DNA of 64,000 nt. Origin: Corallococcus sp. NCRR (GTDB taxonomy: Bacteria; Myxococcota; Myxococcia; Myxococcales; Myxococcaceae). The position numbers and the translations under genes are program-made. The DNA lies in NCBI RefSeq assembly GCF_026965535.1, contig NZ_CP114039.1, positions 6,076,001 through 6,140,000 on the forward strand. The letters are read 5' to 3'. Numbering within the stretch: the first letter of the stretch is position 1; each line of letters begins with the position of its first letter. Of the stretch, positions 29,796 through 38,601 are shown piece after piece. Below the pieces are notes generated by a model, which was not told the origin of the DNA, did no database searches, and saw only the letters and a list, made by a program, of their open reading frames with translations.

Positions 29796-29934
29796 GGGAG
29801 GCGGCGGGAGCCGAAGCCCTGTAGGGGATAAACCGGCCCACTCCGAAAACGGCGCCCCCCTCGGTTTCCCCTCTGAAAATCGGGCCCTCTTAGCGTCCAG
29901 GTGAGTCCGCACGAGTCCGGCTGATTTGGTCCCC
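29796..29934. other. Orphan attachment-like site (tRNA 3'-end remnant plus TTTGGTCC)
   Basis: At 29796-29818 the strand reads GGGAGGCGGCGGGAG then CCGAAGCC. The reverse complement resembles a tRNA T-arm plus acceptor stem, like the two sites at 42346 and 59302. To its right lies diverged sequence parallel to that beside 42346: a TTTCCCTCTGA-like stretch, paired GAGTCC words, and GATTTGGTCCCC at 29923-29934. It looks like the left end of an older integrated element. The next 200 bases hold no gene. Confidence 0.5.
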
Positions 29935-30133
29935 GGAGGCTCCCGTGGGCCTCAATTGTTGCCTCCAGAGTTCAGAGGCTAGGGGACCTCTGCCCTTAGA
30001 GGCAGCCGAGTCCAGCGATAACCCAGGCCTGCCTCTTGATGATGGAACCGCGCGCCTACGAAACTAGGCCCAAGCGCCTCAACACTGGGCGTGCTCCAGC
30101 TGTTCCGCAGTCCGTCGGGTTATCCTCAGGGGC

Positions 30134-30997
30134 ATGGCCAACATCCGCCCAGTTGACTTCATTCTCCTCGACAGTATTTTCGAGATGAACACCGGCTACG
30201 TGCTGGATTTCTCTGATCGGACGATGTCTCGGTTCTTCTCCGACGAGCTGAACATCGACATAGATAACCCGGTTTATCAGGATGACGGCAATTCTAAGGC
30301 CAAGCGGCTCCGTTGCTTTCTCAGGAAAGTGGACGCTCCAACAGCCGTGCGGACGCTCAACGCGCTCTGGGAGTATCGGGAGGCGCGCCGCCAACAAGCG
30401 TGCCGCGAAGAGATAGTTGCTAACGCGCACGGGCGTCTGCTCGAACTCATCAATCGTCTTCAGGGAGGGCCTAGAAGAGAGCAGGCCCCAGCGGCTCCCG
30501 CCTTCAACCGAGAGAAGGCGGCGCAGCTTAGGGCGGCCTTGATGGCTCTCGCCAACCTGAATCCACATCCGAGAGGCTATGCCTTCGAGAGGTTCCTCAA
30601 GGACCTATTCGACGCCTACGGCCTTGCGGCGCGTGATGCCTTCCGGCTTCAGGGCGAGCAGATCGATGGCAGCTTCCTGCTCGGGAGTGAGGTCTATCTC
30701 CTAGAAGCCAAGTGGCACGGGGCGTCGATCGGTAACGCGGAGTTGCACGCCTTCCACGGCAAGGTGGAACAGAAGGCCGCGTGGACCCGAGGTCTGTTCA
30801 TCAGTCATAGCGGCTTCACTGAAGATGGGCTGCACGCCTTCGGACGCGGCAAGCGCGTCATCTGCATGGATGGCCTCGACCTCTGGGACGCTCTCTCTCG
30901 CGAGATACCGATGAACCACGTATTAGAACAGAAGGTGCGTCATGCTGCCGAAAAGGGCGAGCCGTTCGCTCGTGTTCGTGACCTATTCCCTAACTAA
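30134..30997 (+). CDS. Mrr-like PD-(D/E)XK restriction endonuclease
   Basis: 287 residues. The C-terminal half reads GYAFERFLKDLFDAYGL, then GEQIDGSFLLGSEVYLLEAKW, giving the Asp...Glu-x-Lys core of Mrr-type nucleases. Downstream are KVEQKAAWTRGLFIS and GFTEDGLHAFGRGKRVICMDG, the usual GxxxS and recognition strands. The N-terminal half is an unrecognised helical domain that may bind target DNA or a partner. No methylase is adjacent, so it may be a modification-dependent or Gabija-like solitary nuclease. Codon use is less GC-rich than its neighbours and it sits beside an attachment-like site, so it was probably acquired. Confidence 0.75.
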   Translation: MANIRPVDFILLDSIFEMNTGYVLDFSDRTMSRFFSDELNIDIDNPVYQDDGNSKAKRLRCFLRKVDAPTAVRTLNALWEYREARRQQACREEIVANAHGRLLELINRLQGGPRREQAPAAPAFNREKAAQLRAALMALANLNPHPRGYAFERFLKDLFDAYGLAARDAFRLQGEQIDGSFLLGSEVYLLEAKWHGASIGNAELHAFHGKVEQKAAWTRGLFISHSGFTEDGLHAFGRGKRVICMDGLDLWDALSREIPMNHVLEQKVRHAAEKGEPFARVRDLFPN

Positions 30998-31285
30998 TCC
31001 TGGGCGCAGTGAAGTAACGAGGGGAACAGAAGACACCTCGCGGCATTCCGCGCTCGCGAGAGCGAGTGCGGGACCGCAGCCTTCCGGTCTTCACCATCGC
31101 GCTGGAAGCCCTCCGGCCACCTTCACCAGCAGTTGGATCCGCGAGTGGGCATGATCCGTTCCAGTGTGCCCCATGGGGTGCTCAGGCGGCTCCTGTCCTC
31201 GGCCCTCCTCAGCCCCTCCGCTCCAACCCTCACCTTCAACCGCCCCCCATTTTTCTTGTGCTCGCCATCCATCCGCGTGCTAGAC

Positions 31286-31305
31286 ACTGAACCACATGGT
31301 TCAGT
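31286..31305. promoter_or_regulatory. Palindromic operator over the ArsR start codon
   Basis: ACTGAACCACATGGTTCAGT is a perfect 9-base inverted repeat around CA, and the ArsR ATG (31296) lies inside it. ArsR regulators commonly bind such imperfect dyads near their own promoter, so this is the likely autoregulatory site. The 288 bases upstream (30998-31285) hold no other clear feature. Confidence 0.65.
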
Positions 31306-31661
31306 ATGTAGATGCCGGGCTCGATGCTTCGTTCGCCGCGCTCTCCGACGCCACCCGACGCGGTGTCCTGGAGCAGCTCGGGCGTGCGGAGGCCTCGATC
31401 ACGGACCTCGCCGCGAAGTTCAACATGACCCTCACGGGCATGAAGAAGCACGTCGGTGTCCTGGAGCGGGCCGGGCTCGTGATCACGGAGAAGGTCGGAC
31501 GCGTGCGGACCTGCAGGATCGGCCCGCGCCGACTGGAGGAGGAGATGGCCTGGCTCACGAGTTATCGCCAGCTCTGGGATGCACGCTTCGACGAACTGGA
31601 CAAGGTCGTCGAGGAATTGAAGCGGCAGGAGCAGGTCAATGGACGCAAGAAAAGAGAGTGA
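31296..31661 (+). CDS. ArsR-family regulator (AHSA1-linked type)
   Basis: 121 residues. The winged helix reads ASFAALSDATRRGVLEQL, then the recognition region ITDLAAKFNMTLTGMKKHVG and wing GLVITEKVGRVRT. No metal-binding Cys cluster is present, so it belongs to the non-metal branch paired with SRPBCC/AHSA1 genes. The C-terminal helix WLTSYRQLWDARFDELDKV fits that branch. It overlaps the next gene and should repress the pair through the palindrome at its start codon. The inducer is unknown. Confidence 0.88.
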   Translation: MVQYVDAGLDASFAALSDATRRGVLEQLGRAEASITDLAAKFNMTLTGMKKHVGVLERAGLVITEKVGRVRTCRIGPRRLEEEMAWLTSYRQLWDARFDELDKVVEELKRQEQVNGRKKRE

Positions 31662-32136
31662 GCTCACACCCATGAAGAACCGCACGACCGTGGAACTGAA
31701 GTCCGAGCGTGAGACCGTCGTCACGCGAACCTTCGATGCTCCGGCACGCATCGTGTTCGAAGCGTGGACAAAGCCCGAGCTGTTCAAGAAATGGTGGGTG
31801 CCGAAGTCGATGGGAATGACCCTGGTCTCCTGCGAGATGGATGTGCGTACCGGGGGCACGTACCGTCTGGTGTTCGGCCAGGGGATGGCGTTCTTCGGGA
31901 CGTACACCGAAGTGACACCGCACTCGCGCCTCGTCTGGACCAATGAGGAAGGGGGTGACAATGCGTCCGTCACCACGGTCACCTTCGAGGAAAAAGAGGG
32001 CAAGACGCTGCTGGTCGTGAGCGAGCTCTACCCCTCGAAGGAAGCGCTCGACGCTGCCGGCGGGGCGGCGGATGCGCTGGCCGAGACGTTCCAGCAACTG
32101 GACGAGCTGCTCGTCGGCCTGGGCGCGAGCGCGTAG
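31639..32136 (+). CDS. SRPBCC/AHSA1-like ligand-binding protein
   Basis: 165 residues from ATG 31639, preceded by AGGAG at good spacing and overlapping the ArsR gene by 23 bases; a second Met (31672) is possible. ARIVFEAWTKPELFKKWWVP, DVRTGGTYRLVF and SRLVWTNEE are hallmark AHSA1 (Hsp90-activator-like) sequences. The fold makes a hydrophobic cavity. Proteins encoded beside this ArsR type are thought to bind small lipophilic molecules. Cytosolic and co-regulated with the ArsR gene. Confidence 0.85.
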   Translation: MDARKESELTPMKNRTTVELKSERETVVTRTFDAPARIVFEAWTKPELFKKWWVPKSMGMTLVSCEMDVRTGGTYRLVFGQGMAFFGTYTEVTPHSRLVWTNEEGGDNASVTTVTFEEKEGKTLLVVSELYPSKEALDAAGGAADALAETFQQLDELLVGLGASA

Positions 32137-32301
32137 GTCGGGAAGGAAGTCCTCGTTCCCGCGGGCGGCCGCCTGGCTCATTTGTGCAGGGGGCTTCACA
32201 CCCGTGTGCCGGGCGCTGCACGCGGCGCTGGGCGAGCGAGGCTGCGTCCGGGTGGGCGCGGGGCCTTCCCGGCTGGCCTCAAGGATGCATTGCTAGCGCC
32301 C

Positions 32302-33357
32302 ATGGGCCGGGACCGAGCTGTTTCCCTGATGGACGACCTTCGCGCCGCCAACCCCAGCGCACACACGCGCTGGCTGGCCGAGCCCGATGAGCCGGCCTTC
32401 CGCGAGCTGCTTCACGCGCGCTACGCGCAGACGTATTCCTACCCGTTCCTCTACGAGCCCGGCGGCGCCGGGCGGCTCTGGAGGGACGGGGCGCTGCTGA
32501 GCCTCGGCGAGTTCGACGCGCGGGGGGCGCTCTTGTGGCACACGGGCCTGTGGAGCACGCCGGGGCGGGACTCGCTGGACTCGGGGCTCTCCGTGGCGCT
32601 GCCGAGCCGCCGCACCCTCATGGGCCGCGCCGAGCACGAGGCGCTGTGGGGCTCGCTGCTGGAGCGGCTAGGGCGCTGGGTGGGCTTCCTGCACCAGAAC
32701 ACCTCCACGCTGCACGTCATGGCGCAGCGCTACGCCTCGCGCTTCATGCGGGCGACGCCCATGGGCCTCGTAGTCAACTACACGCGGGGCGAGACGGTGA
32801 TGGGCGTGGAGGAGGGCTCGGGCGTGCCCATGCAGGCGCTGGCGATGACGACGGTGCTCGCGCCCCCGCCGCCACGCCGGCGCTATCTGCCCGAAGGCCC
32901 CTGGGGGGAGTGGCTCGCGTCCATCCTGGCCGGGGTGGGGCTCGCGGAGTCGGTGGCCTTCACGCCGCTGGAGCGCAGGGCAGGGGGGGAGGGCGCCGTG
33001 CTGCGTCCGCTCGAGTGGAACGCGTCGCTGCGTCTGGAGCGGCGGGTCCTCGTGGGCTTCAGCGCGGAGGGCACCCCGACGCTCACGTCGGAGCGGGCGC
33101 GCGTGGACCTCATCCACCTGCCCATGGGCGAGCCCCAGGGGGTGGCCGAGGGGACGCCGGTGCTCCTCGCGGCCGGCTTTCTTCCGACGGGCATCCGCCT
33201 CCACCAGCACGAGCCGGATGAGCTCGTCTTTCAAGCCGTGGCGGACCCGGGGGCCGCGTGCGAGGCCGTGAGCCGTGCCCGGCTGGATGGCGCGCGGGCC
33301 CGAGAACTCTTCGCGGGATGGAGGGAGCGATGCGCGCGAACTTCGTCGACACGGTGA
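32302..33357 (+). CDS. GNAT-like protein, first gene of a six-gene operon
   Basis: 351 residues from ATG 32302 (MGRDRAVSLMDDL); 32329 is an alternative. PAFRELLHARYAQTYSYPFL, then LWRDGALLSLGEFDARGALL, resembles the GNAT-like proteins in which a Y-x-Y segment and a G-E-L strand precede the acetyl-CoA fold. RATPMGLVVNYTRGETVMG and ALAMTTVLAP fit the second half of that family. The catalytic role is uncertain. It overlaps the next gene by 28 bases, so translation is coupled. Confidence 0.65.
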   Translation: MGRDRAVSLMDDLRAANPSAHTRWLAEPDEPAFRELLHARYAQTYSYPFLYEPGGAGRLWRDGALLSLGEFDARGALLWHTGLWSTPGRDSLDSGLSVALPSRRTLMGRAEHEALWGSLLERLGRWVGFLHQNTSTLHVMAQRYASRFMRATPMGLVVNYTRGETVMGVEEGSGVPMQALAMTTVLAPPPPRRRYLPEGPWGEWLASILAGVGLAESVAFTPLERRAGGEGAVLRPLEWNASLRLERRVLVGFSAEGTPTLTSERARVDLIHLPMGEPQGVAEGTPVLLAAGFLPTGIRLHQHEPDELVFQAVADPGAACEAVSRARLDGARARELFAGWRERCARTSSTR

Positions 33358-34604
33358 TGGCGCGGCTGGACGGCGAGGTCGCCACCATCTGGGCCACGGT
33401 GCTGCTGCGGCTGGAGGACAGGCCCGACGTGGCGCTCCTGCGCCGGGGGCTGCGCGCGCTGGTGCGGGAGAGCGAGCGCCTCAACGTGGCCTGGAACGAC
33501 GCGCGCCGCGCATGGGTGCCCGCGGTGCGCGGGGACGCGGAGGTGGACGCGGCCCTGGTGGAAGGCGCGGAGCCCCTGTCCGAGCCCGACGCCGTGGCGC
33601 GGATCATCAACACGCGGGTGGACCTCACGCGCGACGTGCCGCTGCGGCTGCACCTGCATCCCATGGTGGACGCGGCCCAGGGGCCCTGGCTGCTGGGCAT
33701 CCAGTTGCACCACGCCATCGGGGACGCGAAGGCGCTGGCGCACCTGCTGGAGCGGCTGTGGTTGCTCTGCGCGGGACGCGGGTCTCAGTCGCACCCGCTG
33801 GAGCCCTCGACGCTCACGGATGGCAAGGTGCTGCTCGCGGCGCTGCGCCATCCTGGCCGGGTGCTGGGGCTCATGCGTCCGCGCCGGCGGCTTCTGGCGC
33901 AGCGGGGAATGGGGCTGCGCCGCAGTGGAGACACCGCCGGACACGCGCTCTCCGCCACGGCGCGGCTCACGCTTCCCCAGGGCGACACGGACCTCCAGGC
34001 GTCGGAGGTCTTCCTCTCCGCGCTGCTCGCGGGCGTGGCGCTGCGAGAGTCCGCGGCGGACGGACTCATCCGCCTGCGCATGCCGGTGGACCTGCGGCGG
34101 ATGCTGGGGCTCGGGCGGACGCTGGGCAATGGCTGCTCCGCGGTGCCGGTGGAGATCTCCCTGAAGGACGTCCGCGCCCGGCTTACGGCCCCGCGCGAGC
34201 TGGCCCGCTTCCTCCGCGCCGAGGTGCGGCGGGTGCTCGATGAGGGCGTGCACTGGACGACGGCGCTGGAGTGCATGGCGGTGGCCCGGCTCGCACCGGC
34301 GCGGGTGCTGCGCAAGAACGCGCGTCCCGGGCTCATCGCCGAGCCCCGGACGAACACGCTCGTCGCCACCTACCTGGGACGGATGGACACGCACTTCACG
34401 CAGGCGCCGTTCCGCATCCGCTCCATGCGCAGCCACACGGCCACCTGGGGCGCCACGGGCCTGTCGTTCGCGGACACGCTCAACATCAGCACGGCGGCCT
34501 TCGAGGGCCTCTGGACGCGCGAGGAGTTGCGTGACTTCACGGAGCGCGTCGCCGGGTGGGCGTCCTCGGGCTTTGGCCTGCGGGCGGAGGTGCTCGCGCC
34601 ATGA
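33330..34604 (+). CDS. Condensation-type (HHxxxD) acyltransferase
   Basis: 424 residues from ATG 33330, with GGAGGG five bases upstream. IQLHHAIGDAKAL (HHAIGD at 127-132) is the active-site motif of the chloramphenicol-acetyltransferase/condensation superfamily that includes NRPS C domains, PapA5 and wax ester synthases. LRMPVDLRRMLGLGRTLGNG matches the later solvent-channel region. It should join an activated acyl group to an alcohol or amine. There is no carrier-protein gene nearby, so acyl-CoA is the likelier donor. It overlaps both neighbours. Confidence 0.75.
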   Translation: MRANFVDTVMARLDGEVATIWATVLLRLEDRPDVALLRRGLRALVRESERLNVAWNDARRAWVPAVRGDAEVDAALVEGAEPLSEPDAVARIINTRVDLTRDVPLRLHLHPMVDAAQGPWLLGIQLHHAIGDAKALAHLLERLWLLCAGRGSQSHPLEPSTLTDGKVLLAALRHPGRVLGLMRPRRRLLAQRGMGLRRSGDTAGHALSATARLTLPQGDTDLQASEVFLSALLAGVALRESAADGLIRLRMPVDLRRMLGLGRTLGNGCSAVPVEISLKDVRARLTAPRELARFLRAEVRRVLDEGVHWTTALECMAVARLAPARVLRKNARPGLIAEPRTNTLVATYLGRMDTHFTQAPFRIRSMRSHTATWGATGLSFADTLNISTAAFEGLWTREELRDFTERVAGWASSGFGLRAEVLAP

Positions 34605-35212
34605 TGGGGCTGCGCGAGGCGCCCGGGGTGTACCTGGGCTTCATCTCCCTGCACGTGCTCGCGGGGCACCTGGGCTCCAGCCTCGTCTACCGCCTGCGCT
34701 TCGGGCGCAGCCCGCTGGCCTACCGGAGCGCGGCGGCGGACTCCACGCACACGCGCGTCACGCGGCGCATCAGCGGGTTCTCGCTGCTCTGGGCCGGCTC
34801 CGTGCTCGCGGCCGCGTTCTGGCCCGCGTGGTCCGTCATGCCCTGGGGACGGCCGCTGCTGCCCATTCCTCCACTCGCGGGTTGGGTGCTCGGGGTCGTA
34901 GGGCTCCTGGGCATGCTGTGGGCCCAGTATGGAATGGGCCCGGCGTTCCGCATCGGCGTGGACGCGGGGGAGGCCCGGCCCGAGCTGCACGAGGGGGGAC
35001 TCCACCGCTACTCGCGCAACCCCATCTACGTGTTCTCCTACCTGTACCTCGTGGGGGCTTCGCTCTGGGCTCCGTCCGTGGTGACGCTGGGCGCCTGCGC
35101 GGCGCTCGGAGGGCTATTCCATCAACTGGTGCTCCAGGAGGAGCGGTTCCTCGCGGACCGCCTCGGTGAGCCCTACGCGCGCTATTGCCAGCGCGTCCCT
35201 CGCTACTTCTGA
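34601..35212 (+). CDS. ICMT/PEMT-like membrane methyltransferase
   Basis: 203 residues; the start overlaps the previous stop as ATGA. There are four or five hydrophobic helices. The C-terminal part has HEGGLHRYSRNPIYVFSYLY, the H-x-x-R-x-P-x-Y motif of isoprenylcysteine carboxyl methyltransferase-like and phospholipid N-methyltransferase enzymes. The typical ending is EERFLADRLGEPYARYCQRV. It probably methylates a lipid-like substrate in the inner membrane using SAM. Co-transcribed with the acyltransferase and desaturase. Confidence 0.78.
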   Translation: MMGLREAPGVYLGFISLHVLAGHLGSSLVYRLRFGRSPLAYRSAAADSTHTRVTRRISGFSLLWAGSVLAAAFWPAWSVMPWGRPLLPIPPLAGWVLGVVGLLGMLWAQYGMGPAFRIGVDAGEARPELHEGGLHRYSRNPIYVFSYLYLVGASLWAPSVVTLGACAALGGLFHQLVLQEERFLADRLGEPYARYCQRVPRYF

Positions 35213-35218
35213 CGCGCC

Positions 35219-36202
35219 ATGCAGCCAGCCCTCTTACATCCCGCTGATTCGCCCGGTGCCGCGCCCCCGGAGCCCGGCCCCTCCCGCGCCGAGCTGGTGG
35301 AGTTGCTCCGCATCCGTCCCCTGCGCGCCATGGGCATGGCGGCGCTGCACCTGGGTGTCTGGGTCGTGGCGGCCGTGGCCATTGCCCGCGCGGACAGCGT
35401 CTGGGTGAAGCTGCCGCTGTGGATGCTGGCGGGTGGGGCGGTGATGGGGCTCATCCAACTGGACCACGACGCGTGGCACGACAACCTCTTCCCGAGGCCG
35501 TGGCAGAACCGCCTCTTCGGCAACGCGCTCAGCCTGCTCGTGGGCATCGCCTACGAGCCCATGCGCCATGATCACCTCGCGCACCACCGCTGGAACCGCA
35601 CGGACAAGGACCCCGACGCCTACAACGCGGGCCGCCGCTCGTTCGGGCTGTGCGCGCTCTTCTATGCCACCGTGCTGCTCGGCCTCCCGCTGAGCCTCAT
35701 CTACTTCAACGTCCTCTATCCGCTGCAGCACTTCTGCCGCGAGCGATTGCTCCGCCATGGCGCGGTGCTGCTCGGCTACGCGGGCTTCTACGCGGGGCTC
35801 TTCTGGTTGCTGTCGCGGCACGGGCTCGTCCCCGGCGCGGTGGAGTGCTGGCTGCTGCCGGTGCTCTTCGCCAGCCCCCTCAACGGCCTCAAGTCCATCG
35901 CGGACCACCACGCCAACACGTGGCGCGGGGACCGCTTCCACACCGCGACGACGGTGCGCGGCACGCGGCTCGTCACCTTTCTCTGGAACGGGCTCAACTA
36001 CCACCTGGACCACCACCTCTATCCGCGCGTGCCCGGCTACAACCTCGCGAGGCTGCACACCCACCTGCGCCCCGGGCTGCTCGCGCGCGGCGCCCCCGTC
36101 TTCGACAGCTACCTCGACGTCATGGGACGCGCGCTGCTCGCCGGGCCCACCGTCGTGGACGAGGACGTGCGGCTCGTCACCCTGGAACGAAAGCGCCCAT
36201 GA
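35219..36202 (+). CDS. Membrane fatty-acid desaturase/hydroxylase
   Basis: 327 residues. Three histidine clusters of the diiron membrane desaturase family are complete: HDAWH (83-87), HDHLAHH (117-123) and HLDHH (262-266). Several membrane helices lie between them. It should insert a double bond or hydroxyl into an acyl chain at the inner membrane. Placement between a methyltransferase and a CapA-like gene suggests a tailored lipid product rather than general membrane adaptation. Confidence 0.85.
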   Translation: MQPALLHPADSPGAAPPEPGPSRAELVELLRIRPLRAMGMAALHLGVWVVAAVAIARADSVWVKLPLWMLAGGAVMGLIQLDHDAWHDNLFPRPWQNRLFGNALSLLVGIAYEPMRHDHLAHHRWNRTDKDPDAYNAGRRSFGLCALFYATVLLGLPLSLIYFNVLYPLQHFCRERLLRHGAVLLGYAGFYAGLFWLLSRHGLVPGAVECWLLPVLFASPLNGLKSIADHHANTWRGDRFHTATTVRGTRLVTFLWNGLNYHLDHHLYPRVPGYNLARLHTHLRPGLLARGAPVFDSYLDVMGRALLAGPTVVDEDVRLVTLERKRP

Positions 36203-37428
36203 ACGCCCTGCGCCAGCTGTACGCGGACATCCGCTACGAGGACGGCCGCTGGCCGCTGTCTCGCTGGGACCTCAACCTGCGCTACATCGCCAAGAGCCTG
36301 CTCCACGTCCCCGAGCCGCGCCACACGGAGGACGCCGAGCACTTCGCGCGCGTCGAGCGGCACCTCGCCTCCGGGAGCTGGAAGCCCGACGCGCCCGCGG
36401 CGCTCGACCTGTGCGCCGTGGGCGATGTGATGTGGATTCGCAGCGGCTTCCGCGAGGCGCTCTCCCCGGGCGTGCGCGCGCTGATGGCGGACGCGCACGT
36501 GGCCTTCGCCAACCTGGAGACGCCCGTGGACCCGGCGCGGCCCGTGCCCCGGTTCGTCTACGAGACGCTCCACTACAACGCGCCGCCGGGCTACCTGGAC
36601 GCGTGGGAGGGTACCGCGCGCCACCGCGTGTTCTCGCTGTGCAACAACCACGCGCTGGACCAGGGCGCGGAAGGGCTGGAGCGCACGCGCCAGAGCGTGC
36701 TGGCCCGCCCGGAGCACCGCTGCGTCGGAGGCCCCCGGGCTGAGGACGCGGTGGCGGGCCTGGAGGTGGCCGGGGTGCGCCTGGGCATCGCCGCGGTGAC
36801 GTATGACATCAATCACCTCAAGGGGGCGCCGCCCGAGGGCGTTCCGGTGACGCGCCTGGGCAGCCCGAAGCATGCGCCCGACTGGGAGCGGCTGGGCGCC
36901 CTCATCGACGCGGCGCGCGCGGTGGGGCCGGACCTCGTGGTGCTCATGCCGCACTGGGGCTTCGAGTACGAGTCCTGGCCCGAGTCCCTCCAGCGCGAGC
37001 ACGCCTACCGCCTCATCGAGCGCGGGGCGGACATCGTCCTGGGCTCCTCGCCGCACGTGCTGCAGCCCGTGGAGTTGGTCTCCATCGACGGAGGGGACCC
37101 CACGTGCCCCGCGCAGGTACGCCGGGGAGGGCCGCCGCGAGTGGGGCTCATTGCGTACTCGCTCGGCAACTTCCTGAGCATCATGCCCACGCGGGCGTGC
37201 CAGACGGGCGCGGTGTTGAAGCTCGCGCTCGCGCGGGACGCGGGGGGCCTTCTGCGCCCCGTGGACGTGCGCGCGGTGCCCACGGCGTGCGGGCGGGGCC
37301 TGGGCGGCGACGGCTTCCTGGACGCGGGGGTCGTGGCGGTGGACGAGCTGGGCCTGGAGCGCGCGGCGCCGCACCTCGCGCACGCGCGGCGCACCCTGGG
37401 CGGACTGATTTCAACCCGGAGGGGCTGA
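36199..37428 (+). CDS. CapA-like metallophosphoesterase-fold protein
   Basis: 409 residues; the ATG overlaps the desaturase stop (ATGA). LCAVGDVMW, FANLETPVDP, FSLCNNHALDQGAEGL, VVLMPHWGFEYE, VLGSSPHVLQPVE and IAYSLGNF are the ordered motifs of the CapA/PgsA family with its metal-binding Asp, Asn and His residues. CapA supports poly-gamma-glutamate synthesis, but many members act elsewhere and this one has no N-terminal membrane anchor. Here it may hydrolyse or assemble part of the operon's product. Confidence 0.78.
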   Translation: MNALRQLYADIRYEDGRWPLSRWDLNLRYIAKSLLHVPEPRHTEDAEHFARVERHLASGSWKPDAPAALDLCAVGDVMWIRSGFREALSPGVRALMADAHVAFANLETPVDPARPVPRFVYETLHYNAPPGYLDAWEGTARHRVFSLCNNHALDQGAEGLERTRQSVLARPEHRCVGGPRAEDAVAGLEVAGVRLGIAAVTYDINHLKGAPPEGVPVTRLGSPKHAPDWERLGALIDAARAVGPDLVVLMPHWGFEYESWPESLQREHAYRLIERGADIVLGSSPHVLQPVELVSIDGGDPTCPAQVRRGGPPRVGLIAYSLGNFLSIMPTRACQTGAVLKLALARDAGGLLRPVDVRAVPTACGRGLGGDGFLDAGVVAVDELGLERAAPHLAHARRTLGGLISTRRG

Positions 37429-37429
37429 G

Positions 37430-38038
37430 ATGGTGTCGATGCGGGAGCAGTTGGAGGCACTCACCGTGGACATGGCCCGGCAGGTCGCGGGCTGGCTGCC
37501 GGCGGTGACGCCCGAGCGGTACGTGGCCTTCCTGGACATGATGTACCACTACACGCTGCGCAGCGGAGACCGGCTGCGGCTCGCGGCCGAGCGCGCCACG
37601 CTCCCCGAGCTGAAGGCCTTCTTCGCGGAGCTCGCGGCGGACGAGCAGTCCCACTACCAGCTCGCGAAGGCGGACCTCGCGGCCTTCGGGCGCACGCCGT
37701 CGGACGTCACGCCCCGCGAGGTCTCCGCGTTCCACGCCTTCTGGGAAGGTATCCCGGCGGAGCGCCAGCTCTCGTTCCTCGGGGCGTTGTACGTGCTGGA
37801 GGGCGTGGCGCGGCACCTCGGGGGCGATGCACGCCAGGGGTTGGGGCGGCTCGGCCTGGACAGGACGCGGGCGCGCTTCCTGCTCGTGCACCTGGACGTG
37901 GACGTGGAGCACGGCTTGCGGGCCCAGGCGCTCTGCGAGTCACTCGGTGCGCACGGCCCCGAGCCCCTGCTGGACGGCGCACGCCAGGCGGCGGACTTCT
38001 GGGTGGCCATCCATCGCAGGGCGCTCGCGGAGGGTTAG
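37430..38038 (+). CDS. Haem-oxygenase-like diiron oxidase/oxygenase
   Basis: 202 residues starting one base after the CapA-like stop, with GGAGG upstream. It is all-helical (TenA/PqqC fold). Candidate iron ligands are Glu72 and His75 (DEQSHY), Glu124 and His129 (YVLEGVARH), and His154, Asp158 and His161 (HLDVDVEH). This set matches the HDO enzymes (UndA, SznF, CADD), which oxidise fatty acids or amino acids. Last gene of the operon. It could cleave, desaturate or N-oxygenate the lipid intermediate; the exact reaction is unknown. Confidence 0.75.
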   Translation: MVSMREQLEALTVDMARQVAGWLPAVTPERYVAFLDMMYHYTLRSGDRLRLAAERATLPELKAFFAELAADEQSHYQLAKADLAAFGRTPSDVTPREVSAFHAFWEGIPAERQLSFLGALYVLEGVARHLGGDARQGLGRLGLDRTRARFLLVHLDVDVEHGLRAQALCESLGAHGPEPLLDGARQAADFWVAIHRRALAEG

Positions 38039-38130
38039 GCCGGGCTCCCGCTGTACCGGCTCCTCCCGCCACGCATCGGCGACATCCCGGGTAAACGGCA
38101 CTTGTTGGATCGGCCGGTCGCCACTTCCGG

Positions 38131-38601
38131 TCAGGCTTCTTCGTCCGGCAAGAGCGTGCGGAGCAACTCGTCGTCAGGACCAAGCGGGCGCCAGCCCGGG
38201 GGGGGCTGATTGGAGAGGAGTGCATCGCCGGCCCGGTCAACGCGCTCTTGGTGAGTGTCCGGAGTGAAAGAGGCCCAACCGGCGAGCGCGCGCGCGACCT
38301 TGAAACGGTTTGCGTCATCCATCGTAGCGGGCCAGCCCCCAGGTAGATGCTCGCTCATCTCACGCACAAACTGTCCACGGACCAAACGCGTGACCCGGTG
38401 GATGCGCTCCGCTTCGGCGACAAGCCCACTGAACACCTGCACTCCAGCGACGTCATCTGGACCGAGTTCCTCGGCCAGCGCTACCAGCGACGCGCTGGGA
38501 CGCGCCTCTGCGAAAGCCGTGAGCGAGTCGTAACCGAGTTCCCGGACGCGCTCATACAAACGGGCCTTCCAGTTCCCTTGCCACGAACGCCCGTCGGTCA
38601 T
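38131..38601 (-). CDS. Putative Sit-type immunity protein
   Basis: 156 residues, soluble and helical, rich in Glu/Asp/Arg, with no signal peptide. Its ATG overlaps the stop of the SitA-like toxin gene as ATGA, the arrangement of sit toxin-immunity pairs. The sequence (GPDDVAGVQVFSGLVAEAER) is not a family I can name. It should neutralise the C-terminal toxin domain in the cytoplasm of the producer. The role is inferred from position. Confidence 0.65.
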   Translation of the reverse strand: MTDGRSWQGNWKARLYERVRELGYDSLTAFAEARPSASLVALAEELGPDDVAGVQVFSGLVAEAERIHRVTRLVRGQFVREMSEHLPGGWPATMDDANRFKVARALAGWASFTPDTHQERVDRAGDALLSNQPPPGWRPLGPDDELLRTLLPDEEA

